Source: Xenorhabdus indica | GTDB taxonomy: Bacteria > Pseudomonadota > Gammaproteobacteria > Enterobacterales > Enterobacteriaceae | DNA length: 64,000 nt | NCBI RefSeq assembly: GCF_014467235.1 | Contig: NZ_NKHP01000001.1 | Location: 1 to 64,000 of the forward strand | Reading direction: 5' to 3' | In this document: piece by piece, positions 29,140 through 37,427 of the stretch | Layout: every line of letters starts with the position of its first letter | Numbering within the stretch: the stretch's first letter is position 1 | Notes under the pieces: generated by a model | Database searches by the model: none | The model's input: only the letters and a program-made list of their open reading frames with translations | What the model was told of the DNA's origin: nothing | Position numbers and translations under genes: made by a program

Positions 29140-30690
29140 ATGACATTATCGCTGATGGTTCAGGGAACAGCATCTGATGTAGGCAAAAGTGTGCTGGTAG
29201 CAGGATTTTGCCGGATATTTTCACAGGATGGTTATCGTTGTGCTCCCTTTAAATCCCAGAATATGGCGCTTAATTCCGGGATTACCGCAGATGGAAAAGA
29301 GATGGGACGAGCGCAGATATTTCAGGCGGAAGCAGCCGGGATTGCACCGGATGTGCGTATGAATCCTGTATTGCTGAAACCCACCAGCGATCGCAAGGCT
29401 CAGGTGATTTTTATGGGGAAAGTCATGTGCAGCATGAACGCGGTGGAATATCACGAGCATAAACCCCAATTGCTTCAGCAGATTTTGATGGCGTATAACG
29501 GGTTAGCAGCAGAAACGGATATCATCGTGTTAGAAGGCGCGGGTAGTCCGGCAGAGATCAATCTGCGTGATCGCGATATCGTCAATATGGGCATGGCCGA
29601 ATTAGTGGATACCCCTGTCATTTTGGTGGCAGATATTGATCGCGGCGGTGTATTCGCATCCATCTACGGCACATTAGCTTTGCTTAAACCCGAAGAAAAA
29701 GCCCGCATTAAGGGTGTCATCATCAATAAATTTCGTGGTGATATCTCTTTGTTGCAATCAGGAATTGAGCAGATTGAAGCCTTAACACAAGTACCAATAT
29801 TGGGGGTATTGCCGTGGCTGGAGCTTGATCTGGAAGATGAAGACAGCGTTGCTTTGCAGGTGGGTAAATATGACCAACAGAAGCGAAAGACAGCAGATTG
29901 TCTGGATATTGTTGTCATTCAATACCCTCATATTGCTAATTTCACCGATTTCAATGCTCTGGCGGCTCAACCGGATGTGTATTTACACTATGTCTCCGAG
30001 CCTTCTGAACTTCAGGACGCCGATCTCATTATTCTGCCCGGTAGCAAGAATACGTTAGGAGATTTGGCATGGTTGAAAACTCAGGGCTTTGAGCAGGCAA
30101 TGATCACAGCGCGGCAGAAAAATGTGCCGATTATCGGGATCTGCGGTGGTTATCAAATGTTGGGTAAGCAGATTGTGGATAGAGTGGAATCCGGCTTAAT
30201 TCAAATGGCAGGTTTAGGTTTATTGGATACTGAAACAGAATTTAGTAGCGAAAAACAGACCGCGCAGGTCAGGGGAGTCGTGTTACCTGTGTTATCAGGT
30301 ATGCTGAAATTATGCAGCGAACAACCTATTGTGGGTTATGAGATCCATATGGGAACTACCCGGCTTGGTAAGCAGGCAATGCCTTTCGCCAAAATGCATT
30401 TACATAATGGTGAAGAAAAAACATGGTTTGACGGAGCTATTGCACAAGATGGTTTGGTAATGGGAAGTTACCTGCATGGTTTATTTGATCAAAACACGTT
30501 TACCCGACCGTTATTAAATCAACTGCGTATCAGAAAAGGTTACGCTCCACTGGAAAATATGGCTTTTAATTACCGCCAACACAAAGAAAAACAATTTAAT
30601 ATATTGGCTGCCAGTATGCGCGAGCATCTGGATATTGCGCGGATTTACCAGTTAATGCATGGACACAAATCCAGTGAAGTCATGCCATGA
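29140..30690 (+). CDS. cbiP: Cobyric acid synthase
   Basis: 516 aa. It amidates side chains b, d, e and g of adenosylcobyrinic acid a,c-diamide using glutamine and ATP. The ATPase domain starts with [15 protein letters not shown]. The C-terminal glutamine amidotransferase domain has its nucleophile at about Cys335 in [10 protein letters not shown]. Length is typical (Salmonella 506 aa). GGGAG lies before the ATG. Confidence 0.96.
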   Translation: MTLSLMVQGTASDVGKSVLVAGFCRIFSQDGYRCAPFKSQNMALNSGITADGKEMGRAQIFQAEAAGIAPDVRMNPVLLKPTSDRKAQVIFMGKVMCSMNAVEYHEHKPQLLQQILMAYNGLAAETDIIVLEGAGSPAEINLRDRDIVNMGMAELVDTPVILVADIDRGGVFASIYGTLALLKPEEKARIKGVIINKFRGDISLLQSGIEQIEALTQVPILGVLPWLELDLEDEDSVALQVGKYDQQKRKTADCLDIVVIQYPHIANFTDFNALAAQPDVYLHYVSEPSELQDADLIILPGSKNTLGDLAWLKTQGFEQAMITARQKNVPIIGICGGYQMLGKQIVDRVESGLIQMAGLGLLDTETEFSSEKQTAQVRGVVLPVLSGMLKLCSEQPIVGYEIHMGTTRLGKQAMPFAKMHLHNGEEKTWFDGAIAQDGLVMGSYLHGLFDQNTFTRPLLNQLRIRKGYAPLENMAFNYRQHKEKQFNILAASMREHLDIARIYQLMHGHKSSEVMP

Positions 30691-30700
30691 TATTTGAAAG

Positions 30701-30748
30701 CAATAGACGTTGAAGGAAGTAAACGTTGACAGCACTAGACAAAATCAA
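30701..30748 (+). repeat. Weak 16-bp periodic repeat between cbiP and cobC
   Basis: Three 16-bp units (30701-30716, 30717-30732, 30733-30748); the first two share ACGTTGA at equal positions and the first and third share TAGAC. It has the same period and location type as the array before cbiK, but is more degenerate. Confidence 0.5.
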
Positions 30749-30766
30749 TAAGGAGAGAATAATCAG

Positions 30767-31420
30767 ATGCGATTGTTTCTTGTTCGACATGGTCAGACAC
30801 GAGCCAATATTGATAATGTCTTTTGTGGTAAAACTGATTTACCTTTGACTGAAATTGGGATACAGCAGGGACAGCAAGTCGCTGATGCACTGAAAAACAT
30901 CACTTTTCACGCTATCCACTGTAGTGAAATGCAGAGGGCACAACAAACCGCCCAAATTATTACGCAATCAAATAGATCTGAATTAACCATACAAAGTGAG
31001 CACCGTCTTAATGAGTTAGACTTTGGGGCCTGGGAACTGCGCCATCACACTGATATTGCCAATGAAGAGCCACAGGCTTGGTTACATTGGTTGGCAGATT
31101 GGCAAAATGGTTGTCCAACCGAGGGAGAGCCATTCCGGCATTTTTCAGCGCGGGTAGAGGAATATACTGAAGATCTGCATTCTGCTATTTCTTGTTCTGA
31201 TACTGCCCGGAAAAATCAACTCATAGTTGCCCATCAAGGGGTTTTAGGTTTGATGATAACCAAGTTACTCAAACTACCCGTCACTGCTATGTGGTCTTTT
31301 CCCTTCCAGCAAGGGGCTTACAGTGTCGTCAATAACTATGCAGGATTTGCCACTTTGCAAGCATTTAATGCCCGGACAGAATGTTGGCTGGATAAACATA
31401 ACGCGACAAACATTGACTGA
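30767..31420 (+). CDS. cobC: Alpha-ribazole-5'-phosphate phosphatase
   Basis: 217 aa histidine phosphatase. LVRHGQTRAN carries the phospho-acceptor His8, and SEMQRAQQTA and VAHQGVLGLM supply the remaining catalytic residues. CobC removes the phosphate from alpha-ribazole phosphate or adenosylcobalamin phosphate in nucleotide-loop assembly. It sits where cobU, cobS and cobT follow cbiP in Salmonella. GGAGAG precedes the start. It is the last gene of the cob operon. Confidence 0.9.
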   Translation: MRLFLVRHGQTRANIDNVFCGKTDLPLTEIGIQQGQQVADALKNITFHAIHCSEMQRAQQTAQIITQSNRSELTIQSEHRLNELDFGAWELRHHTDIANEEPQAWLHWLADWQNGCPTEGEPFRHFSARVEEYTEDLHSAISCSDTARKNQLIVAHQGVLGLMITKLLKLPVTAMWSFPFQQGAYSVVNNYAGFATLQAFNARTECWLDKHNATNID

Positions 31421-31547
31421 ACTTGAGTGTTGTATAGAGACAAAACTGATTGATTGGTCGGATACAGGTATAATAGGTTAGTTATGGATTGCCTATTTTC
31501 CCGCGAGAGTATCGCCTTGAACAACCGACAAAACAGAGAGACGGATT

Positions 31548-32462
31548 GTGGCAAAGAAAGCAAAAAAGCCTCACCATGATGCGTTATTCAAACATTTTTT
31601 AACGCAGCCTGATACGGCCAAGGAATTTTTATCCCTGTATCTGCCCGAAGAGCTTCGCTCATTGTGCGATTTAACCACCCTGAAACTAGAGTCCGGCAGC
31701 TTTGTGGACCGTCAGTTACGTCAATTACACAGCGATGTGCTGTATTCAGTTGAGACAACACAGGGAGAAGGGTACATTTACTGTTTGATTGAACATCAGT
31801 CCACGCCTGACCCGTTGATGGCCTGGCGGTTAATGTATTATGCGATGTCAGCCATGGCGACCCATCTGAAAAAAGGCCATACAACACTGCCGTTGGTCAT
31901 CCCTTTGCTGTTTTATCACGGTGAAATTCGACCATATCCTTACTCAAATCGATGGCTGGACTGCTTTGCGCTCCCGGAACAGGCGGCCCGTTTATACCAT
32001 CAGTCATTTCCATTGGTGGATGTCAGTGTGCTCAGTGATGAAGAGATCCTGTCGCACAAAAGCATTGCATTGCTGGAACTGGTGCAAAAGCATATCCGCT
32101 GCCGGGATATGCTGGAATGGGTCCCCCATTTGGTGGCCCTGCTAAATGCGGGGTATAATAGCGACGAACAGCGTAATATTGTGTTAAGCTATATTTTACT
32201 GAATGGACATACGCTGAATCTTTCACAATTTGTCCATCAACTGATTGAACAATCCCCGGAGCATAAAACAATGTTGATGACCATTGCAGAAGAGCTTGAA
32301 CAAAAAGGGCGCGAGCAGGGCAGGACAGAAGGCAGAGCGGAAGGCCGGGAGGAAGGCAAACTGGAAACAGCCCGCGCATTATTACGGCATGGTGTCAGCC
32401 TGGACATTATTGTCACCAGTACCGGACTGAGCCGGGATAAAATTGAAGCGTTAAAACATTAA
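31548..32462 (+). CDS. Rpn-family recombination-promoting nuclease (PD-(D/E)XK)
   Basis: 304 aa YhgA-like/Rpn protein. The N-terminal PHHDALFKHFL motif and the nuclease core Asp63 (HSDVLYSV), Glu82-x-Gln84 (IEHQS) match the Rpn endonucleases of E. coli, in which Asp63 is needed for DNA cleavage. The last 60 residues carry an EGR-type repeat (EQGR TEGR AEGR EEGK) and a small helical domain. E. coli Rpn genes also make a short C-terminal protein from an internal start that inhibits the nuclease; a good candidate start is present here at 32271. The gene has its own terminator and probably its own promoter. Confidence 0.9.
   Translation: MAKKAKKPHHDALFKHFLTQPDTAKEFLSLYLPEELRSLCDLTTLKLESGSFVDRQLRQLHSDVLYSVETTQGEGYIYCLIEHQSTPDPLMAWRLMYYAMSAMATHLKKGHTTLPLVIPLLFYHGEIRPYPYSNRWLDCFALPEQAARLYHQSFPLVDVSVLSDEEILSHKSIALLELVQKHIRCRDMLEWVPHLVALLNAGYNSDEQRNIVLSYILLNGHTLNLSQFVHQLIEQSPEHKTMLMTIAEELEQKGREQGRTEGRAEGREEGKLETARALLRHGVSLDIIVTSTGLSRDKIEALKH
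32271..32462 (+). CDS. Candidate internal small Rpn protein (gene within gene)
   Basis: In-frame ATG at 32271 with GGAG at 32258-32261 (9-nt spacing) would give a 63-aa C-terminal fragment beginning MLMTIAEELEQKGREQG. It would hold the EGR repeat and the C-terminal helices. In E. coli such short Rpn products act as antitoxins to the full-length nuclease. That this start is used here is inferred from the ribosome binding site and family precedent only. Confidence 0.5.
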   Translation: MLMTIAEELEQKGREQGRTEGRAEGREEGKLETARALLRHGVSLDIIVTSTGLSRDKIEALKH

Positions 32463-32483
32463 ATTAATCTCTTCTTTCACAAC

Positions 32484-32515
32484 AAAATGCCGACCTTGAA
32501 GATCGGCATTTTTGT
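32484..32515 (+). terminator. Rho-independent terminator of the Rpn gene
   Basis: 10-bp stem AAAATGCCGA / TCGGCATTTT with a 9-nt loop and a U-run, 22 bp after the stop codon. Confidence 0.88.
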
Positions 32516-32710
32516 TCTTATGACAGCGATATCTGCTCTTTGGATAGGCATCACGTCACCAAGGGATATTACGCCCAACAATTATTAACCAATTTTTAAC
32601 AAATCATCACTTATTATTCACATCGATATTTTCTGAGTGTAATTTATTCAAAGTGGGAGACCAGAGAAACCATTTATAAATGAATAACAGTATACTTAGT
32701 GAGGTTATTA

Positions 32711-33424
32711 ATGAAAAAGGTCAATATATTAATCACCATATTAGGTGCCTTGGGATTGATAACACAGGCTCAAGCAAAAGTTGGATATGGTATAAGCCAA
32801 ACAGAAACTACACCACATCTTATACTCGGAGAGAAAAATAATGATCCCGCCATTGGTATCTCTCTCCCCATCGTGAAAGATAAACTTTTCACCGCATCTG
32901 AACTAAAAAGCATGGCCAAACGTGACAATAATGGCATCTATGATTTCAAACTGAAGGGTTTTCTCAATATCGAGAATCAATATATTGATGTTGCTCAAGT
33001 TCCCAATGCGGAAGTTTACTTCGGTGAATGGGCACAAAAAACGCCAGATAAATCAGATAAGACTCACACTGTTTTTTATACAGGTAAAGATGTTACAACC
33101 AATATGCCAAAAGGCGGTACGGCAACCTATATGGTGAAAGGCCTGAGCCAATATAATGGTCATAACCTTCTCTCCGGTCGGCTAGTCGCTGATTTTGATA
33201 CTCAAAAACTGAATGGCTCACTCAGCAATAATTCACTCAATATAGGTATTGATGCCAATATCAATCAAGATGCCGGATTTTCAGGCAAAGCCACAGCCAA
33301 TGGAAATATTAATGGTGTCACCGATGGAAAATTCTACGGTGATTCTGCCTCAGCTTTAGCGGGGTATGCCAAATTTGATAGCGACAGAAGTAAAGACACT
33401 GCTTTTGGCGGTAACAAACAGTAG
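32711..33424 (+). CDS. Hemophilin-like secreted cargo of a type XI secretion system
   Basis: 237 aa from the ATG at 32711 (GAGG 6 nt upstream; an in-frame GTG at 32699 is less likely). A Sec signal peptide ends at AQA (MKKVNILITILGALGLITQAQA). There is no lipobox cysteine, so it should be a soluble exported protein rather than a surface lipoprotein. The second half has the TbpB-like small barrel pattern (GGTATYMVKGLSQYNGHNLL, then alternating strands and a GFSGKATANGNINGVTDG loop) shared by Slam/T11SS cargos such as hemophilin. The next gene is a matching translocator. A haem-binding role is an inference from family resemblance; no adjacent TonB receptor is present. Confidence 0.78.
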   Translation: MKKVNILITILGALGLITQAQAKVGYGISQTETTPHLILGEKNNDPAIGISLPIVKDKLFTASELKSMAKRDNNGIYDFKLKGFLNIENQYIDVAQVPNAEVYFGEWAQKTPDKSDKTHTVFYTGKDVTTNMPKGGTATYMVKGLSQYNGHNLLSGRLVADFDTQKLNGSLSNNSLNIGIDANINQDAGFSGKATANGNINGVTDGKFYGDSASALAGYAKFDSDRSKDTAFGGNKQ

Positions 33425-33440
33425 CTGCTAATTTCACAAA

Positions 33441-33475
33441 GATAACAGTGCCATTTTGACACTGTTATCTTCTTC
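33441..33475 (+). terminator. Hairpin/attenuator between cargo and translocator
   Basis: Perfect 10-bp stem GATAACAGTG / CACTGTTATC (33441-33450 and 33460-33469) with a 9-nt loop, followed by a T-rich tail. It would end most transcripts after the cargo gene and let some continue into the translocator gene. Confidence 0.75.
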
Positions 33476-33559
33476 TTTTCTTCATCTTCTGCCTTATTTA
33501 TTACGGCCTTGTATCGCTATTTCTGCTCAGAAGATGGATTTTGCAAGCGGGTTCCCCCT

Positions 33560-34963
33560 ATGACTGGCAAGAGAAACGTGCCTGTATTACTTATGTCACT
33601 ACTGACATCATGTCTTTTTTCAACAGGCTACGCCAATGATATATCAAATGCGATTTCGCCAATTGTTTTTTGTAAATCGATAAAGATTCATGGGCAAAAA
33701 TTTAAGGTTGAAAATAATCTTAAAGATATCGGTCAAGCCCTGTACCTTGCCATTAATTATCAGCAATGGTCAGATGTAAGATGCTTTTTGTCGGCTTACC
33801 AAAAATTGCCGGGACATGATGTTATATTGGTCAATTTTGCCCAAGGTGGTCTGGCACGTCGTGAGGGAAATTTAACTCTCGCTGCTTCCCTCTATCAAAA
33901 AATCCTGCGTCAAAAACCGGATTTCACCCGCATCAAATTGGAATTGGCCCGTGTCTATTTTGAGGATCACAAAAATCGGGAAGCTAAACAGTTAATGGTT
34001 GAATTAAGTAAACAGCATCAACTACCTAAAATTGTTTTGAAAAATATCGACGGTTATATAAAAGCAATAACTCAAAGAAACCGCTGGCACAGTTCATTTT
34101 CACTCAGTTACGTCTATGACGATAATGTAAATATGTCTCCAAATACGAAACCAGACTGCCTGCTTGCCTTAAAAGGAGAATGTAAAATTGAACGGGATAT
34201 ACCAAAAGCGATCAAAGAATGGGGAAGTGCTTATCATGTTACATTAAACCGGCGTTACCAGCTTGTTGGTCACCACGGCATTTTTGGTCGTGGAATGATT
34301 GATGGTGAGGTCTATCCTCATTACCATAGCGGAAACGAAAACACGTTTTTGCTGGTCAGTGGCTACAACTTTAAAAGCAGGAATCATAACTTATCTTTTG
34401 CTCCCTTATTTGAATATAAACAACAAGCCGGGATTACCGAATACCATGCTGTCGCTGCGAAAATAGAATGGCAATGGGCTATCTCTGATCAAACCTTCCT
34501 CAGCGCTGAATTTGAACATAAGTGGCTCAATTATCAGCCGCTTTATCATTGGAAAAACGGCGAACTTTCCTCATCTTATTTCAATCTCTCTCATGCTATC
34601 AGCAACGGTTTTATTCTGTTTGGCGGCACTGGCTGGAGCCATCGAAACAATCAACAACCCGCAGCTCGCTATCAACAATGGGGAGTTACTGCGGGGATAG
34701 CCGGGACACTTTATTCCGGTATTGATGGCTCGCTGTTTGCCACATTGAAAACGCAACATTTTGGCGCCTACAGCGCATTACTGGGTGCCAAACGTCAAGA
34801 TAATGAACAGATCTATACCGCTTCCATTAGATTTACTGCCAGCAAAATCTTGGGGATGACACCTTCTGTCACTTTCCGCCACTTGCACAATCGTAGCAAT
34901 GTAAGCTGGCAATACAGTTACGATAAAAACGAAGTACAAATACAGCTAGAAAAATATTTTTAG
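33560..34963 (+). CDS. Type XI secretion outer-membrane protein (Slam/NilB family)
   Basis: 467 aa from the ATG at 33560; a TTG at 33509 would extend the frame but the later start gives a proper signal peptide ending at GYA. An N-terminal TPR-like helical periplasmic domain (about residues 70-165, with FAQGGLARREGNLTLAASLYQ) precedes a C-terminal beta-barrel (DUF560/Slam) from about SFSLSYVYDDNVN to the terminal aromatic residue in QIQLEKYF. Slam and Xenorhabdus NilB move cargo proteins across the outer membrane. The partner is most likely the preceding hemophilin-like gene. The ribosome binding site is weak, in line with low expression relative to cargo. Confidence 0.88.
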   Translation: MTGKRNVPVLLMSLLTSCLFSTGYANDISNAISPIVFCKSIKIHGQKFKVENNLKDIGQALYLAINYQQWSDVRCFLSAYQKLPGHDVILVNFAQGGLARREGNLTLAASLYQKILRQKPDFTRIKLELARVYFEDHKNREAKQLMVELSKQHQLPKIVLKNIDGYIKAITQRNRWHSSFSLSYVYDDNVNMSPNTKPDCLLALKGECKIERDIPKAIKEWGSAYHVTLNRRYQLVGHHGIFGRGMIDGEVYPHYHSGNENTFLLVSGYNFKSRNHNLSFAPLFEYKQQAGITEYHAVAAKIEWQWAISDQTFLSAEFEHKWLNYQPLYHWKNGELSSSYFNLSHAISNGFILFGGTGWSHRNNQQPAARYQQWGVTAGIAGTLYSGIDGSLFATLKTQHFGAYSALLGAKRQDNEQIYTASIRFTASKILGMTPSVTFRHLHNRSNVSWQYSYDKNEVQIQLEKYF

Positions 34964-35054
34964 TCGAAACGATGGACTTAGCCTTTAAGTTCCCTGGCAC
35001 ACTGGCCGGAGCCATTGAAATGATGCAAAACGGATGTTATGGCGTTCGCGATAG

Positions 35055-35530
35055 GGTCATGCTTCCAATAGTTAGATCGCTTAGAGGAAGTAGTATTCAC
35101 GCTCAATAAACGTTCCTATCACTTTATCGTGTATTTCTTCAGATTTGGAATAGCCTATCGTTTTTCGATTCAGCCTCTTTATCCGGATACGGAGAGTGAG
35201 ATTAGTTCTCTCAATACGTTGGGTAAATTTCTTTCCAGTGAGATGTTTTCCCTCAGGAAGGCAGTTGTAAACGGCATAATTATCCGTACAGTAGAACTGG
35301 ATGTTGAAAGGAGACAGAAGTGTCAGCAGTTTTTTCAACGTCTTCCTGCTGCGATCACCCAATACATGTGCCACTATCCACTTCATCGTTGGCTCCCAAG
35401 CATACCAGAGCCAGCGTGGGTTTTTCTTGTGACCGACAAATGACCACTGCTCGTCTATTTCACAGATAATATGGATGTCACTTCCCACCAGAGGCCGCGA
35501 GGTTACATTTTCTGGCGTGAGTTTTTTAAT
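35055..35530 (-). mobile_element. IS1-family element, truncated (3' part)
   Basis: The minus strand encodes the C-terminal part of an IS1 InsB-type transposase (CEIDEQWSFVGHKK, HVLGDRS, RFYCTDNY-like and QRIERTNL motifs, ending FIEREYY). The outer end GGTCATGCTTCCAA at 35055 resembles the IS1 terminal repeat. The element should be about 770 bp, but it stops inside its own coding sequence at about 35530, where NRPS sequence begins. The 5' half and left repeat are missing. Confidence 0.85.
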
Positions 35531-36112
35531 TTGAGCAAGAAAACTATGTGCGGTAAGAGGGTAACCTTGAAGCTGTAAATCGGACACAAGTTGAATAGCA
35601 TCAAGCGAATCTCCCCCTAATTGGAAGAAATCATCATGTATTGTGAATGTAACCCCCTGAAGCTGTTTTCTAAATGCACGTATAACATCTTGTTCGCATT
35701 TATCGGCAGGATTACCAATAGGACCTATTGATTCTTTAGACTGACGCTGTTCGAAACTTTCAATCAATATTTTCTTGATAGATGATAAATCTACTTTGCC
35801 GTTGGAAGTCATCGGCATATTGTGAAGATGTTCAAAGCGGGCAGGAATCATATAAGGGGGAATGCGCTCACTGAGAGTATGACGCATTGCCTCAATATTG
35901 CTTGCTAAGCACAATAAATAATCGTGGTTGTTGTAACGGTGACAAAATGTTGCAGTATGATCGACTCCGGCAAGGTTACGTATTTCTCGTTCTACTGCTT
36001 CAAGTTCAACCATAGCAGGTCGCCGATTCATTAAAATTGCGATAAGCGAATCAGGCTTAGTTAACCGCTGATTAATGAATTTAGCGATATTAGTAGATTG
36101 AATTAAATACAT
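35081..36112 (-). pseudogene. NRPS A-T remnant fused in frame to IS1 transposase C-terminus
   Basis: 343-aa open frame made of two unrelated pieces. Residues 1-about 194 are the C-terminal subdomain of an adenylation domain (NRRPAMVELEAVEREI, then NGKVDL at 104-109) and a thiolation domain whose phosphopantetheine serine is Ser169 (FFQLGGDSL). From about residue 195 (KKLTPENVTSR) the protein is IS1 InsB. The A-domain core (ATP-binding, specificity pocket) is missing and no good ribosome binding site precedes the ATG. I read this as the residue of a lost NRPS gene after a deletion that ran into an IS1 copy. Whether the chimera is translated is unknown. Confidence 0.8.
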
Positions 36113-36647
36113 CCATAAATGTACTTATTTTGCAAACAATACTTGGGCAGATAGTAACATTAGAAAAGTGAGTTAAAATGTTTTTGTATTCATGCAACCA
36201 TGAGTGATGAGTACGGGGAAAATATTTTACATCATGAGCTTTCATCATAATCTTGCACAACCTCTATCAGTAACAACAAAAGCACAACAGAAAAACTGTT
36301 CTGCCTAATACCTATAAAACATGCAACATTTAAATCAATTAGTTTACATATTAATAATGTTGCATAACTAATAGTATATCAATAACAACTTGATAATATT
36401 AAGGTTTCTTGAATGGAATTTGAACAACATTCCAGTTTGGTATTACTTTATTAGGCGCTGCCTACACATCAGGAGTTATGTCCTGCCAAGTGGGGTTATC
36501 GTCTTCTGAAAATGACATCGGCACTATAACCTTAAGTTACGATGCCTTTTGATCATGTTTTTTTATTCTACTTTGTTATTGGTTTGTTGTTATTTACAGG
36601 TGAAAATTCTGTTACCTTAAGTAAGAAAGAAACGGTGGGAGAGGCAT
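36113..36647. other. Gene-free spacer
   Basis: About 535 AT-rich bases between the NRPS remnant and the YhhN-family gene. No ORF with recognisable motifs, no further NRPS sequence on the minus strand, and no clear repeat. It should hold the promoter of the plus-strand yhhN-like/ALDH pair. Confidence 0.5.
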
Positions 36648-37427
36648 ATGCCATCAAATAATTGCACTCCTCAGCATGGTTTGCACAACAAAATCGGATT
36701 GCTCTATACACTCCTTTCAATTAGCACTATAACAGGTGCATCACTCAGTGCTTCGGTAAATCCAGCATGGATTTGGCTCCACTATCTGACTAAACCCACC
36801 GCCACCGCACTATTAGTGTTTTGGATTCTGTTGATCCGAGCACCTTTCTCAATACGTTATCGTAACGCCATTGTTTTTGGACTTGCATTCGCCGTAGGGG
36901 GTGATTTTTTTTTGATGTTACCGCAAGACTATTTTTTGGCTGGACTATTTTGCTTCCTGCTCACACATTGCGCTTACATTTATGCTCTATGTTGCGACAG
37001 TATTTATACTTCTGTTATTAAAAACAAATACTTCAGTGCAAAATTTATAACTCTTCGTACAATTTTCATTGTAATTGCAGTTTTTATCATATTTATAGTC
37101 ATCTCATTATTAATAGTCATCGGGCTGTGGAATCATCTACCTAACAGCATGAAAATGCCGGTTGCCATCTATGCTGCGATTTTGACTTTCATGGCCGGGT
37201 TAGCGGTTAACAGAGCAATTATTTATCCATTTAAAAGCCCGATGCTTCCAGCACAACATGCAGCGAATATTGCAGCTTTTGGCGGTATCTTTTTTGCTAT
37301 CAGCGATAGCATGCTCGCTGATAGCCATTTTTACTTTGAAACTCCGTTAAGTCCGCTCTTGGTACTCGGCACTTATTATATAGCTCAATGGTGTTTTGCC
37401 TGCTCTGTGCGGAGGCGTGATCAATGA
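36648..37427 (+). CDS. YhhN/TMEM86-family membrane protein (lysoplasmalogenase-like)
   Basis: 259 aa with about eight hydrophobic segments. The GLAFAVGGDFFLMLP and AFGGIFFAISDSMLA blocks, each with an acidic residue inside a membrane helix, are the YhhN family signatures. Characterised members (TMEM86, bacterial YhhN-type enzymes) hydrolyse the vinyl-ether bond of lysoplasmalogens and release a fatty aldehyde. GGGAGAGG precedes the ATG. The last four bases overlap the start of an aldehyde dehydrogenase gene (ATGA), which fits removal of the aldehyde product. Confidence 0.85.
   Translation: MPSNNCTPQHGLHNKIGLLYTLLSISTITGASLSASVNPAWIWLHYLTKPTATALLVFWILLIRAPFSIRYRNAIVFGLAFAVGGDFFLMLPQDYFLAGLFCFLLTHCAYIYALCCDSIYTSVIKNKYFSAKFITLRTIFIVIAVFIIFIVISLLIVIGLWNHLPNSMKMPVAIYAAILTFMAGLAVNRAIIYPFKSPMLPAQHAANIAAFGGIFFAISDSMLADSHFYFETPLSPLLVLGTYYIAQWCFACSVRRRDQ

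Noticed and set aside
33509-33559. TTG start giving a longer type XI translocator
   Set aside because: The added 17 residues precede a proper signal peptide and would disrupt it.
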